In this document: piece by piece, positions 17,671-27,038 of the stretch
Layout of the letters: each line of letters starts with the position of its first letter
Position numbering within the stretch: position 1 is the stretch's first letter
From: Tepidaquicella sp964564635
Lineage (GTDB): Bacteria; Bacteroidota; Ignavibacteria; Tepidaquicellales; Tepidaquicellaceae
Assembly (NCBI GenBank): GCA_964564635.1
Contig: CAZMAR010000001.1
Coordinates: forward strand, 248,001-312,000
Direction of reading: 5' to 3'
DNA length: 64,000 bases
Notes under the pieces: model-generated
Database searches by the model: none
What the model was told of the DNA's origin: nothing
What the model saw: only the letters and a program-made list of their open reading frames with translations
Made by a program: the position numbers and the translations under genes

Positions 17671-19653
17671 TTATTGTTTTTTTGTTTCTTTTTCTGATTC
17701 AGATTTTTCTTCTATACCATCATAAAGGTCGTTGTTTTCTGTTTTGGGAGGTGGTAACTCTTCTCCCCTTAAAACCATATCAATTTCTTCAGAATCAAGT
17801 ATTTCCCTTTCCATCAAAGCATCAACTAATGAATGCAATTTATCAATATTGTTTTTCAAAATACTCATTGCTCTATCCATTCCTGCCTGAACAATTTTTT
17901 TAACTTCCTCATCTATTAATACCTGAGTCGTTTCACTGTAATTTTTATGTTGATAAATTTCTTTTCCTAAAAAAACCTCTTCCTCTTTATTTCCATAAGA
18001 AATCGGTCCTAATTTTTCACTCATTCCATAATCACAGACCATTTTTCTTGCAAGTGCAGTTGCTCTATCAATATCATTTTTTGCACCAGTTGTATATTCA
18101 TTAAAAACAAGTTTCTCAGCTGCTCTTCCTCCCATCGCGTATGCAATCATTGCTTCAAGGTATTCCTTTGAGTAAGTATGCTTCTCATCCATAGGAAGAT
18201 ATGTTGTAACACCTAATGCTCTTCCACGTGGAATAATCGTTACTTTATGAACTGGATCTGCTTCCGGAATCATCTTTGCAACAAGCACATGCCCAGCTTC
18301 GTGATATGCAGTTGTTCGCTTTTCTTTTTCAGAAATTATCAGACTTCTTCTTTCAGTTCCCATCAAAACTTTATCTTTTGCATTTTCTAAATCCCGCATC
18401 GTAACATACTCGGAATTATTTCTCGCAGCCATAAGAGCTGCTTCATTAACAAGATTTGCTAAATCTGCTCCTGAAAAACCGGGGGTCCCTTTTGCTATAA
18501 TATCCAATCTTACATCTGGTGCAAGAGGAATTTTTCGTGTGTGAACTTTTAATATACCTTCTCTACCTTTAACATCGGGAAAATCAACCACTACCTGTCT
18601 GTCAAATCTACCTGGCCTGAGCAGTGCTGGGTCAAGAATATCAGGTCTATTAGTTGCAGCAATAATTATCACTCCACTATTTTGTTCAAAGCCATCCATT
18701 TCTATCAATAGCTGATTCAGGGTTTGTTCCCTTTCATCGTGACCACCACCTAAGCCAGCACCTCTATGTCTACCGACAGCATCAATTTCATCAATAAAAA
18801 TTATACAGGGCGCATTTTTCTTCCCCTGGTCAAACAAATCCCTAACTCTTGATGCACCAACACCAACAAACATTTCCACAAAATCAGCACCACTGATTGA
18901 GAAAAAAGGAACACCTGCTTCACCAGCGACAGCTCTTGCAAGTAAAGTTTTACCAGTACCAGGAGGACCCAATAAAAGAACTCCTCTGGGAATTTTTCCT
19001 CCTAACTTTTGAAATTTAGAAGGATTTTTCAAAAACTCAATTATTTCCTGTAACTCCTGTTTTGCTTCATCTGCACCAGCCACATCTTCAAAAGTAACTT
19101 TTACAGATGATTCAGTCATTAATTTAGCTCTTGATTTACCAAAAGAAAAAATTCCTTTTGCATTACCAGCACTTGTATTCATTCTTCGCATAAGGAATAT
19201 CCAGAATCCAATAATCAATACCCATGGTAGTACATTCATTAAAATACTAAACCAGCCGGATTCTTCTGTTTTAAACTCTAATGGTGAAATCCCTTTTTCT
19301 CTAATCGATCTAATAAGATTTTCATCGTTTGGTAATAGTACACTAATCCTTTCAACAGTTACATTTTTACCTTCTATCAATTCTGGCTTTTTGAGCTTCC
19401 CAATAAACTCATAACTTTTATCTGCCTGTATCCTTATTTCGGCAGACTGTATTTTATTACTATCGAGTAACTTTAAAAATTGATCATAAGAAACAGAGGT
19501 AGATTTCGAATCAGTTCCTTTTGTATATATTACAAGGAAATACAATCCAATTAAAACAAAAGTCCATAGAAGAACTATTCGTGCAACTCTGTTCCAGTTA
19601 AAATCATTATTCTTTTTTGGTATTTGACTTTTATTTTTATCCGGTTCTGCCAT
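17671..19653 (-). CDS. ftsH: ATP-dependent zinc metalloprotease FtsH
   Basis: Membrane-anchored AAA protease that degrades misassembled membrane proteins and regulatory proteins. Two N-terminal membrane helices (about 24-44 and 137-155) flank a periplasmic domain. The AAA module has G-P-P-G-T-G-K-T (229-236), Walker B F-I-D-E-I-D (286-291) and the second region of homology ending in R-P-G-R-F-D. The zinc site is H-E-A-G-H (451-455) with a distal Asp in N-D-I-D near 528. Length 660 is normal. It is followed closely by the lipid kinase gene and preceded by hpt. Confidence 0.97.
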   Translation of the reverse strand: MAEPDKNKSQIPKKNNDFNWNRVARIVLLWTFVLIGLYFLVIYTKGTDSKSTSVSYDQFLKLLDSNKIQSAEIRIQADKSYEFIGKLKKPELIEGKNVTVERISVLLPNDENLIRSIREKGISPLEFKTEESGWFSILMNVLPWVLIIGFWIFLMRRMNTSAGNAKGIFSFGKSRAKLMTESSVKVTFEDVAGADEAKQELQEIIEFLKNPSKFQKLGGKIPRGVLLLGPPGTGKTLLARAVAGEAGVPFFSISGADFVEMFVGVGASRVRDLFDQGKKNAPCIIFIDEIDAVGRHRGAGLGGGHDEREQTLNQLLIEMDGFEQNSGVIIIAATNRPDILDPALLRPGRFDRQVVVDFPDVKGREGILKVHTRKIPLAPDVRLDIIAKGTPGFSGADLANLVNEAALMAARNNSEYVTMRDLENAKDKVLMGTERRSLIISEKEKRTTAYHEAGHVLVAKMIPEADPVHKVTIIPRGRALGVTTYLPMDEKHTYSKEYLEAMIAYAMGGRAAEKLVFNEYTTGAKNDIDRATALARKMVCDYGMSEKLGPISYGNKEEEVFLGKEIYQHKNYSETTQVLIDEEVKKIVQAGMDRAMSILKNNIDKLHSLVDALMEREILDSEEIDMVLRGEELPPPKTENNDLYDGIEEKSESEKETKKQ

Positions 19654-19668
19654 TTTAAAAAAAACTTT

Positions 19669-20211
19669 TTATTTGTTTAATACATAGATTCCTTTCAAAT
19701 TCCTGTATCTCTGTGCAAAATCAAGTCCATAACCAACAACATACTTATTTGGAATCCTAAAACCAACATAATCAATTTTAAAATCAAGTTTTGAAACACC
19801 GTTTTTGAAAAGTAGTGCAGCTACCTTTAAAGAATTTGGGTTTTCTTTTTCAATATCATTCTTAATGTATTGAATAGATAACCCTGAATCTATAATGTCT
19901 TCAACAATTATAATATCTCTGCCTTTAACTTCGCAATCCAATTCCTTTAATGATTTCACTTCTCCGGAACTTATCTTGGCATCTCCATAACTTGATAATT
20001 TGTAAAAATCAACTTCGCAATCTATTTTAATCTCTTTCAACAAATCAGCCATAAACATAAATGCACCGTTCAGCACACCAATAAAAATGGGTGTTTTACC
20101 TTTGTATTCGCGATTTATTTTATCAGCAATTTCTTTTACACGCTTTTTTACTTTTCCATAAGGAATATACAACTCGTATTCCTTATATTTTTCTTTTTTT
20201 CCTTTATTCAT
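19669..20211 (-). CDS. hpt: Hypoxanthine phosphoribosyltransferase
   Basis: Purine salvage enzyme forming IMP (and GMP) from base and PRPP. The PRPP loop E-D-I-I-D-S-G is clear, preceded by the family's hydrophobic strand I-I-I-V; the C-terminal K-Y-V-V-G-Y-G-L-D matches the base-binding loop. G-V-L-N-G-A-F-M-F carries the pyrophosphate loop. Length 180 is typical. First gene of the operon with ftsH, a common pairing in bacteria. Confidence 0.95.
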   Translation of the reverse strand: MNKGKKEKYKEYELYIPYGKVKKRVKEIADKINREYKGKTPIFIGVLNGAFMFMADLLKEIKIDCEVDFYKLSSYGDAKISSGEVKSLKELDCEVKGRDIIIVEDIIDSGLSIQYIKNDIEKENPNSLKVAALLFKNGVSKLDFKIDYVGFRIPNKYVVGYGLDFAQRYRNLKGIYVLNK

Positions 20212-20249
20212 TAAAAAATAAATAATCTTATTTTTTAATTTACAAATTT

Positions 20250-20297
20250 TATAAAAAATAAAAAACCCACAGGAGTTAACATAAATCTCGAGTGGGT
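20250..20297 (-). terminator. Rho-independent terminator-like hairpin after rpsU
   Basis: On the minus strand ACCCAC (20297-20292) pairs with GTGGGT (20270-20265), followed at once by a run of T with a few A. The loop is long (21 bases). It lies between rpsU and hpt. Confidence 0.6.
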
Positions 20298-20316
20298 ATT
20301 TAACAATAATTAAAAA

Positions 20317-20514
20317 TTAAAAGTTTTCTTCATCAATGAGTCTCCTGTTTTTCCTGATCGCTCTATCTCTTTTCATTTTCCTTTCAACCGAAGGTTTAAC
20401 ATAATGCATTCTTCTCCTCACTTCCTTTAATATGCCAGACTTCTCATACTTTTTTTTAAATCTTTTTAGAGCTTTATCAATAGACTCATTTTCTTGAACT
20501 ACAACTCTAATCAA
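20317..20514 (-). CDS. rpsU: 30S ribosomal protein bS21
   Basis: A 65-residue basic protein: I-R-V-V-V-Q-E-N-E-S-I-D-K-A-L-K-R-F, then a K/R-rich helix with V-R-R-R-M-H-Y-V-K-P-S. bS21 binds the small subunit platform near the 3' end of 16S rRNA. In Bacteroidota ribosomes it helps to sequester the anti-Shine-Dalgarno sequence, so it matters for start selection in this group. It is monocistronic and followed by a hairpin terminator. Confidence 0.96.
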   Translation of the reverse strand: MIRVVVQENESIDKALKRFKKKYEKSGILKEVRRRMHYVKPSVERKMKRDRAIRKNRRLIDEENF

Positions 20515-20660
20515 TAATATTACCTCTTTCTTGATTTTTTTATAGAATTAATAAAAATATGAAATTTACATAATAATTTCAATGATACAATTGTTCCATA
20601 ACAATCAATCTTAACCTCACTTGCAATTCATCCATTTTTACTCAATAAAATCCTTCTTCT

Positions 20661-20800
20661 ACCTCATACCGTAGCCCCAGCTGTGTTATGAGAAATTATT
20701 TCTGTCGATGCGGAATCAGGACTCTGCATCAAGTTGGGTAATTGCACGGAAATTATTCCCTTGAGTTTCGTAGATGATACTCTGCATCAAGTAGAAAATA
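20661..20800. repeat. Non-coding element, copy 1 (two imperfect 58-base units)
   Basis: Two units share GAAATTATT and ACTCTGCATCAAGT at the same 57-58 base spacing. Read on the minus strand, the outer part (A-G-C-T-G-G-G-G-C-T-A-C-G-G) resembles A-G-C-A-G-T-G-G-C-T-A-T-G-G in copy 2. No open frame of note. Confidence 0.55.
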
Positions 20801-20817
20801 TCTGTTTACAATAAAAT

Positions 20818-20845
20818 GAGAGGTCTCTTTTCTTTAAGACCTCTC
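20818..20845 (-). terminator. Rho-independent terminator of the SBBP-repeat gene
   Basis: Perfect 9-bp stem GAGAGGTCT / AGACCTCTC with a 10-base A-rich loop. On the minus strand it is followed by ATTTTATT. It starts about 40 bases after the stop of the SBBP gene. Confidence 0.85.
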
Positions 20846-20884
20846 TTAATAATTAAATTATTCTCCCCTGATAAAAAACAGATG

Positions 20885-23245
20885 TTATTTTACCAGAAGC
20901 ATCTTGTTTGTTCTTGTGTACTCGCCTGAGATTAGTCGGTAGAAATATATTCCACTGCTTAAACTGCTTCCATCAAACCTTACCCTGTAACTGCCCGCAG
21001 ATAACATCTCATCTACCAGTACTTTTACCTCTCGCCCCATTATATCATATACAACAAGCCTAACCTGTGAAGACTTTGGTATGTCAAACTCTATGTTCGT
21101 TACAGGATTAAACGGATTGGGATAGTTCTGTCTGAGTGCAAATGATGATGGTATTTTATTACCAATTGGGTTAACTCCTGTAGCAGGACCACCTTCAAAC
21201 TTCAGTATGAAGGGAACATAACTACCAGCATTTGTTCCTTGAAAATAAGCACTGCCTCCAGGATTATATAATGGAAAATTAGTTGATCCTGTCCATCCCG
21301 TCACAAAAACATTGCCTATGGCGTCTGTAGTGATAGAATAACCATCATCACTGAGACTCCCTCCGTAATAAGTTGCCCAAAGCCTGCTGCCTGTGTTACT
21401 GAACTTCAATATGAATGCATCATAATCACCAGCCTTCGTACCTTGAAAATAAGCGCCGCCACCAGGATTATATACTGGAAAATTAGATGAACTTGTATAT
21501 CCCGTCACAAACACATTTCTTGATGTATCTGTTGTGATGGAATAGCTATAATCATAACTATTCCCACCGTAATAAGTTGCCCAGAGCCTGATGCCTGTGT
21601 TACTGAATCTTAGAATGAATCCATCATAATCACCAACCTTCGTACCTTGAAAGTAAGCGTTTCCTCCAGGATTAAATACTGGAAAATTAGTTGACTTTGT
21701 ACTTCCCGTTACAAATACATTTCCTGAATCTTCAATTGTGATAGAATAGCCTTCATCATAATCATTTCCCCCGTAATATGTTGCCCAGAGCCTGCTGCCA
21801 CTGTTACTGAACTTCAGTATGAAAACATCATAATAACCACCACCATTTGTACCTTGATAGTAAGCGCCGCCGCCAGGATTATATAATGGAAAATCAGTTG
21901 ACTGAGTATGTCCTGTCACAAAAACGTTACCTGAAACATCGGTTGTGATAGAATAGCTATAATCATAACTATTCCCCCCGTAATAAGTTGCCCAGAGCCT
22001 GATGCCTGTGTTACTGAATTTCAATATGAATGCATCACCATAATTCCCACCATATGTTCCCTGAAAGTAAGTGCCTCCGCCAGGATTATATAATGGAAAA
22101 TCAGTTGACCATGTATATCCCGCCACAAACAAATTACCTGATGCATCGGTGGTGATGCAACGGCCCCAATCATCACTATTTCCTCCATAATAAGTTGCCC
22201 AGAGCCTGGTGCCCGTGTTACTGAACTTCAGTATGAATCCATCATAACCACCAGCAATTGTCCCTTGAAAATAAGAACTATCGCCAGGATTATATAATGG
22301 AAAATTAGTTGAACCTGTCGCTCCCGTCACAAACACATTTCCTGTATTGTCGGTTGTAATGCAATAGCTTTCATCCCTACTACTCCCTCCATAATATGTC
22401 CCCCAGAGTAAACCAAGAGGAGGATCTATTATTAGCTTCTCTCTACCATCCCAACCACTTACCTCATATCTTACTATACCTCCTTCTTCTATCCTGTACC
22501 TTACATCAGGAGTATTTATTCCTGAATATGATACTATTGACCCATCCTTTATCTCTCCAAGTGGTGTGCTGAACAATATCTCTCTACCATTTCCTCCCAA
22601 CTCTACATCTGCCCACCTTACCTTAAACTTTATCTGTTTTACATCTACCCCTGCTCCTACCGCAAACTCGTGATGTAACTCACCCCTCTCATCATACCTG
22701 AATACCCAGTCTATCCCTGGATATACATCCTTTACTGTTATCTTTCTATAACTCACTACATTTAATATCCCCTCTGGACATTGAGAAAGATAATAATTCG
22801 TATATCCCGGCAGTGGCTCTTCATATACAATCTTACTCTTATCTATATCTGAATTCAATAACTCAAGGTCTATTCTTGCATATTCTATCTTTGAATTCTC
22901 TCCCGGGTGTTTATCTCCGGGTTGCTTTTGCGAAAGCAAACCTGTTTCTCCCTCTTTCCGGTAAATTACATAACTTACTCCAGAAGTCTTAAAATACAAT
23001 GTAAACCCTCGCTCCTTTACTGAAAAGAGTATCTCATCTACTCTCTTACCTTCAAAGCTTGTGAGTTGTCCATTGTTTGGCTCAAAACATCTGCTGGAAT
23101 TTATCCAGTCTGATACCTGTTGATTACTTACACTCTTGCTGAATGTGTTAACAGCTGGAAAATCTGGAAACTGTCCTCCATTAAGATTAATTGAAAAGAA
23201 AACCAGAAGAAGAGAAAAACAAAAAAATGAAAAAAACTTTTTCAT
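20885..23245 (-). CDS. Secreted SBBP-repeat protein with T9SS sorting domain
   Basis: The open frame extends to 23305, but ATG at 23245 follows GGGAG and begins a standard signal peptide (M-K-K-F-F-S-F-F), so it is taken as the start. An N-terminal domain of about 270 residues (E-P-N-N-G-Q, D-W-V-F-R-Y-D) typical of SBBP proteins is followed by six tandem repeats of 68-69 residues, each opening with L-W-A-T-Y-Y-G-G (first copy L-W-G-T) and containing G-N-V-F-V-T-G-x-T-x-S-x-N-F-P and A-F-I-L-K-F-S-N-T-G. These are predicted propeller-type blades. The C-terminus is a type A sorting domain (N-Y-P-N-P-F-N-P, then G-I-Y-F-Y-R-L). Exported by the T9SS to the surface; ligand unknown. Confidence 0.88.
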   Translation of the reverse strand: MKKFFSFFCFSLLLVFFSINLNGGQFPDFPAVNTFSKSVSNQQVSDWINSSRCFEPNNGQLTSFEGKRVDEILFSVKERGFTLYFKTSGVSYVIYRKEGETGLLSQKQPGDKHPGENSKIEYARIDLELLNSDIDKSKIVYEEPLPGYTNYYLSQCPEGILNVVSYRKITVKDVYPGIDWVFRYDERGELHHEFAVGAGVDVKQIKFKVRWADVELGGNGREILFSTPLGEIKDGSIVSYSGINTPDVRYRIEEGGIVRYEVSGWDGREKLIIDPPLGLLWGTYYGGSSRDESYCITTDNTGNVFVTGATGSTNFPLYNPGDSSYFQGTIAGGYDGFILKFSNTGTRLWATYYGGNSDDWGRCITTDASGNLFVAGYTWSTDFPLYNPGGGTYFQGTYGGNYGDAFILKFSNTGIRLWATYYGGNSYDYSYSITTDVSGNVFVTGHTQSTDFPLYNPGGGAYYQGTNGGGYYDVFILKFSNSGSRLWATYYGGNDYDEGYSITIEDSGNVFVTGSTKSTNFPVFNPGGNAYFQGTKVGDYDGFILRFSNTGIRLWATYYGGNSYDYSYSITTDTSRNVFVTGYTSSSNFPVYNPGGGAYFQGTKAGDYDAFILKFSNTGSRLWATYYGGSLSDDGYSITTDAIGNVFVTGWTGSTNFPLYNPGGSAYFQGTNAGSYVPFILKFEGGPATGVNPIGNKIPSSFALRQNYPNPFNPVTNIEFDIPKSSQVRLVVYDIMGREVKVLVDEMLSAGSYRVRFDGSSLSSGIYFYRLISGEYTRTNKMLLVK
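21195..22425 (-). repeat. Six tandem SBBP repeats of about 204-207 bases
   Basis: The marker for Y-Y-G-G (C-C-G-T-A-A-T-A) recurs near 21363, 21568, 21772, 21979, 22187 and 22390, about 205 bases apart. The copies are very alike at DNA level, especially around the glycine-rich turn and K-F-S-N-T-G. Confidence 0.85.
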
Positions 23246-23305
23246 TTTATGCTCCCTTTTGATTTTTTTACAAGACAAAGTATTAATATATATAAAATTA
23301 GTCAA

Positions 23306-23929
23306 GTCATAATTTTTTATTTTAAGATATTTAATATTTTACTCTATATGTTATTAACAGAATAATAAAAAATCTTCTCATTGGAGTTACATAAAAAATA
23401 CTTCAAGACTTCAATTAATACTAATATGAAATAATTTCATTTATATACAATACTCGTTATCAGAATTGCATAAGCCCTGAAAATATTAGAGTAGAACTTC
23501 TTTACCGTTTCTTCTGGTGCCATAGCCACTGCTACGGTAAGAGAAATTATTTCCTCTAATATAGAGCTTGTTCCAGTTGCAGAGCTTGAGCTCTGTATAT
23601 AGAAATGGGTAAAATCTGAATATTAAAGTAAGAATTAGCTTATTTGAGTAATTTATTCTTCTAAAAAATGAAGTTTCAAGTTTGAATATGAAAATTAGAA
23701 TCAGCATTTTCAATGAAGATACTCCTGAACATATTTATTATCTTCATTTTACACTATAAGTTATAATTCTATTGTGAGTAGAATTATTTATTATGGCAAA
23801 AGATTTTAGATTAAATAAAACAATACAGATTAGAATTTTTGTAAACTTTATGCATTCTTTATAAATAATTAAATGATTAAATTAAATAATTATATATTAA
23901 TATTTTATTGATTTTTAGTAGAATTAATT
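23306..23929. other. 624-base gene-poor region between SBBP gene and secA
   Basis: AT-rich. Apart from the element at 23501-23600, I see only scattered short palindromes. A 75-codon minus-strand frame at 23486-23713 spans the element but has no family resemblance or clear ribosome site, and is not called. The secA promoter is presumably near 23870-23920 but no confident box was found. Confidence 0.5.
23501..23600. repeat. Non-coding element, copy 2, with hairpins
   Basis: TTACCGT (23502-23508) pairs with ACGGTAA (23534-23540). G-A-G-A-A-A-T-T-A-T-T-T-C follows directly, as in copy 1 at 20690. A second hairpin, CAGAGC-TTGA-GCTCTG, lies at 23580-23595. The loop sequence resembles copy 1 on the minus strand. 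Same orientation as copy 1. Confidence 0.5.
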
Positions 23930-26900
23930 ATGATTAAACTAATTTCAAAATTATTTCCGACAAAACACGAAAAAGATATAAAGGAAATACAACCAATCGT
24001 GGAGGAAATAAATAGAATTTATGATGGTTTGAAAGATTTAACCGATGATGAATTACGAGCTAAAACACAAGAATTGAAGAATAAGATAAAAGAAAGAATT
24101 GGAGGAATTGAAAACGAAATTGCAATCAGGAAAGAAAGACTCAAAGAAGATATTCCTTTTGAAGAGCGGAATAAAATATATGATGAAATAGATGACCTTG
24201 AGGAACAATATGAAGAGGAACTTGCTGAGACTTTAGATGAACTTTTACCTGAGGCATATGCAATTGTAAAAGATACATGCAGACGACTGCTTGGGAAAGA
24301 ATGGACAGCAGCAGGAGTGAAAATAAAATGGGATATGGTTCCTTTTGATGTACAACTTATTGGTGGAGTAGTTTTACATCAAGGGAAAATTGCTGAAATG
24401 GCAACTGGTGAAGGTAAAACGCTGGTTGCAACTCTTCCACTATTCCTTAATGCACTTTCTGGTAGAGGTGTTCATCTTGTAACTGTGAATGATTACTTAG
24501 CAAAAAGAGATAGTGAATGGATGGGTGAAATATTTAAATTCCATGGTTTGACTGTTGGGGTTATACTAAATGATATGGATTCTGAAGAAAGAAAGAAAAT
24601 GTATAATTGTGACATTACCTATGGCACCAATAATGAATTCGGTTTCGATTATTTAAGAGATAATATGGTTGTGGATGCGGAACATATGGTACAGAGGAAA
24701 CATTACTATGCAATAGTTGATGAGGTGGATTCAGTTTTGATTGATGAAGCAAGAACCCCGCTCATAATATCCGGTCCTGTGGAAGCTCCAACACATAAAT
24801 TTGATGAGATGAATCCAAGAATAAAAAGACTTGTTGATGCTCAGAAATCGCTAATAACTTCAATCACATCACAAGTAGAAAAAATTCTTGAAAAGCCAGA
24901 ATCTGAACTAACAAAAGAAGAAATAGATAAAATTGGATTATATTTATTAAGAGCATATCATGGTTTTCCGAAACATAAAAAATTATTGAAATTACTTGCT
25001 GACCCAAACCTGAAAAAGATAATGCAAGATACCGAAACATTCTATAGCAGGGACAAAGGAAGAGAAATGCATATTGTGGATGATGAATTGTATTTTATAA
25101 TAGATGAAAAAAATCATGTTACTGATTTAACTGAGAAAGGGAGGGAATTTTTAGCACCATCTTCTGTTGAGAGAGACTTTTTTACGCTACCCGATTTAGG
25201 AATTGAAATAGCAGCAATAGAAAATAATGAATCTCTATCAGAGAGTGAGAAAGAGGCAAAGAAAGAAGAACTATACAAAATATATTCAGAAAGAAGCGAT
25301 AGACTTCATACTGTACATCAACTTTTAAAAGCATACGCCCTATATGAAAAGGATGTGGAATATGTAGTTCAGGACGGAAAAATTATGATAGTAGATGAAT
25401 TCACAGGCAGAATACTGCACGGAAGACGCTACTCAGAAGGATTACATCAGGCAATAGAAGCAAAAGAAGGTGTAAAAGTAGAAAAGGATACACAAACACT
25501 TGCAACAATAACTTTACAAAATTACTTCAGACTTTATAAAAAACTCGCCGGGATGACCGGTACAGCAGAAACAGAAGCAACAGAATTTTATGAGATATAT
25601 AAACTTGATGTAGTAGTTATACCAACAAACAAACCCTGTATAAGAACAGATTTTGAAGATCAGATATACAGAACAAAACGAGAGAAATACAATGCTGTTA
25701 TAAATGAGATAGAAGAAATGCGAAAAATAAAAAGACCGGTACTTGTTGGTACGACATCAGTGGAAGTATCTGAAACAATCTCACGAATGCTAAAGAGGCG
25801 CGGAATTCCGCATGAAGTATTGAATGCAAAACAACATCAGCGAGAAGCACAGATTGTTGCTAACGCTGGTTTACCCGGTGCAGTCACTATCGCTACAAAT
25901 ATGGCTGGTAGAGGAACAGATATAAAGCTTGGACCAGGTGTTGCAGATGTCGGAGGGCTACATATAATAGGTACTGAAAGACACGAATCAAGGAGAATAG
26001 ATAGGCAGTTGCGTGGTAGAGCAGGAAGACAGGGAGACCCTGGTTCATCGAGATTTTACATTTCACTTGAAGACGATTTAATGCGACTGTTTGGAAGTGA
26101 ACGAATAACTGGAGTAATGCAAAGACTTGGAATGGAAGAAGGAAAACCAATAGAACACAAATGGATAACCAAATCTGTTGAGAGGGCACAGAAGAAAGTA
26201 GAAGAGAATAATTTTGCAATAAGAAAAAGACTTCTTGAATACGATAATGTAATGAATCAACAAAGAGAGATTATTTACACAAGACGACGCCAGGCACTTA
26301 TGGGAGAGCGCCTAAAAGATCAGATATTTGAAATGGTAGAAAAAGAAGTCGAAAAACTTGTCAGTACATATTTTAAGGAACTTGATTATGATGGGCTAAA
26401 AAGCGAAGTACAGCGGATGTTTTTAGTTAGATTGAATTTAACGAAAGAAGAATTTCAAAAACAAGGTGAGGAAGGTTTAATAAGATTAATTCTAAAAGAA
26501 GCAAGAGATTTTTATGAGCGCAAGGAGAAAAGATATGGAAGTGAACTGATGGCAAGATTAGAAAGGTTTGCTATGTTATCCGTAATTGATGAAAAATGGA
26601 AAGAACACTTACGGGAGATGGATGACTTAAAAGAAGGGATTAACTTCCGTGCTTATGGCCAAAAAGATCCGTTAATAGAATACAAAATTGATGGATTCAG
26701 ATTATTTGATGAAATGTTAAATTCAATATCAACAGAAGTAATTAATTTTATATTCAAATTTACAGTTCAAACACCTGAGGAGATTGCAAAACAAGGACCA
26801 AAGGAAGTAAATCGATCAGCGTTAAGAGCACAACACGAATCAGTAGATGGGATGCAATATGCGGATAATTTGCAACCAGTAGAAAGTGAAGCAGCTCGTA

Positions 26901-27007
26901 CAGGAAAAAGACAACCAATAAAAGTTGGACCAAAGGTAGGTAGGAATGACCCCTGCCCATGCGGGAGTGGAAAAAAATATAAAAATTGTCACGGAAAACT
27001 TGGATAG
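23930..27007 (+). CDS. secA: Preprotein translocase ATPase SecA
   Basis: Motor of the Sec pathway. Walker A M-A-T-G-E-G-K-T is at 157-164, D-E-V-D-S is the Walker B region, and the second NBD includes G-R-A-G-R-Q-G-D. The protein is long (1025) because of a charged coiled-coil insertion at about 55-105 (seen also in Bacteroidota SecA) and a further insertion around 280-350 within the preprotein-crosslinking region. The C-terminus carries the zinc SEC-C motif D-P-C-P-C-G-S-G-K-K-Y-K-N-C-H that binds SecB and phospholipid. It is transcribed alone and is convergent with the activase gene. Confidence 0.97.
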   Translation: MIKLISKLFPTKHEKDIKEIQPIVEEINRIYDGLKDLTDDELRAKTQELKNKIKERIGGIENEIAIRKERLKEDIPFEERNKIYDEIDDLEEQYEEELAETLDELLPEAYAIVKDTCRRLLGKEWTAAGVKIKWDMVPFDVQLIGGVVLHQGKIAEMATGEGKTLVATLPLFLNALSGRGVHLVTVNDYLAKRDSEWMGEIFKFHGLTVGVILNDMDSEERKKMYNCDITYGTNNEFGFDYLRDNMVVDAEHMVQRKHYYAIVDEVDSVLIDEARTPLIISGPVEAPTHKFDEMNPRIKRLVDAQKSLITSITSQVEKILEKPESELTKEEIDKIGLYLLRAYHGFPKHKKLLKLLADPNLKKIMQDTETFYSRDKGREMHIVDDELYFIIDEKNHVTDLTEKGREFLAPSSVERDFFTLPDLGIEIAAIENNESLSESEKEAKKEELYKIYSERSDRLHTVHQLLKAYALYEKDVEYVVQDGKIMIVDEFTGRILHGRRYSEGLHQAIEAKEGVKVEKDTQTLATITLQNYFRLYKKLAGMTGTAETEATEFYEIYKLDVVVIPTNKPCIRTDFEDQIYRTKREKYNAVINEIEEMRKIKRPVLVGTTSVEVSETISRMLKRRGIPHEVLNAKQHQREAQIVANAGLPGAVTIATNMAGRGTDIKLGPGVADVGGLHIIGTERHESRRIDRQLRGRAGRQGDPGSSRFYISLEDDLMRLFGSERITGVMQRLGMEEGKPIEHKWITKSVERAQKKVEENNFAIRKRLLEYDNVMNQQREIIYTRRRQALMGERLKDQIFEMVEKEVEKLVSTYFKELDYDGLKSEVQRMFLVRLNLTKEEFQKQGEEGLIRLILKEARDFYERKEKRYGSELMARLERFAMLSVIDEKWKEHLREMDDLKEGINFRAYGQKDPLIEYKIDGFRLFDEMLNSISTEVINFIFKFTVQTPEEIAKQGPKEVNRSALRAQHESVDGMQYADNLQPVESEAARTGKRQPIKVGPKVGRNDPCPCGSGKKYKNCHGKLG

Positions 27008-27012
27008 AATAA

Positions 27013-27038
27013 AAGCAGGCTTTTATTTTTTTCTGCTT
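27013..27038 (+). terminator. Possible terminator of secA
   Basis: AAAAG-CAGG-CTTTT at 27011-27023 is followed by ATTTTTTT. An alternative stem pairs AAGCAG with CTGCTT at 27033. It overlaps the last codons of the convergent gene. The stems are short and AT-rich. Confidence 0.4.

Larger units (their letters stand above)
20515..20884. other. Intergenic region with degenerate tandem repeat element
   Basis: No gene seen. The stretch 20661-20800 holds two imperfect units of about 58 bases: G-A-A-A-T-T-A-T-T recurs at 20692 and 20749, and the 14-mer ACTCTGCATCAAGT at 20721-20734 and 20779-20792. A 6-bp stem CTCATA/TATGAG lies just upstream. A related sequence lies at 23501-23600 on the other side of the SBBP gene. 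The region ends in the terminator at 20818-20845. Confidence 0.6.

Noticed and set aside
21195..22425. Regular repeats spaced like a CRISPR array
   Set aside because: The repeats are 205 bases apart, in frame, and encode SBBP units; there are no short spacers and no cas genes.
23486..23713. 75-codon minus-strand frame between the SBBP gene and secA
   Set aside because: It runs through the hairpin element, has no ribosome site and no recognisable family; read as an accidental frame.
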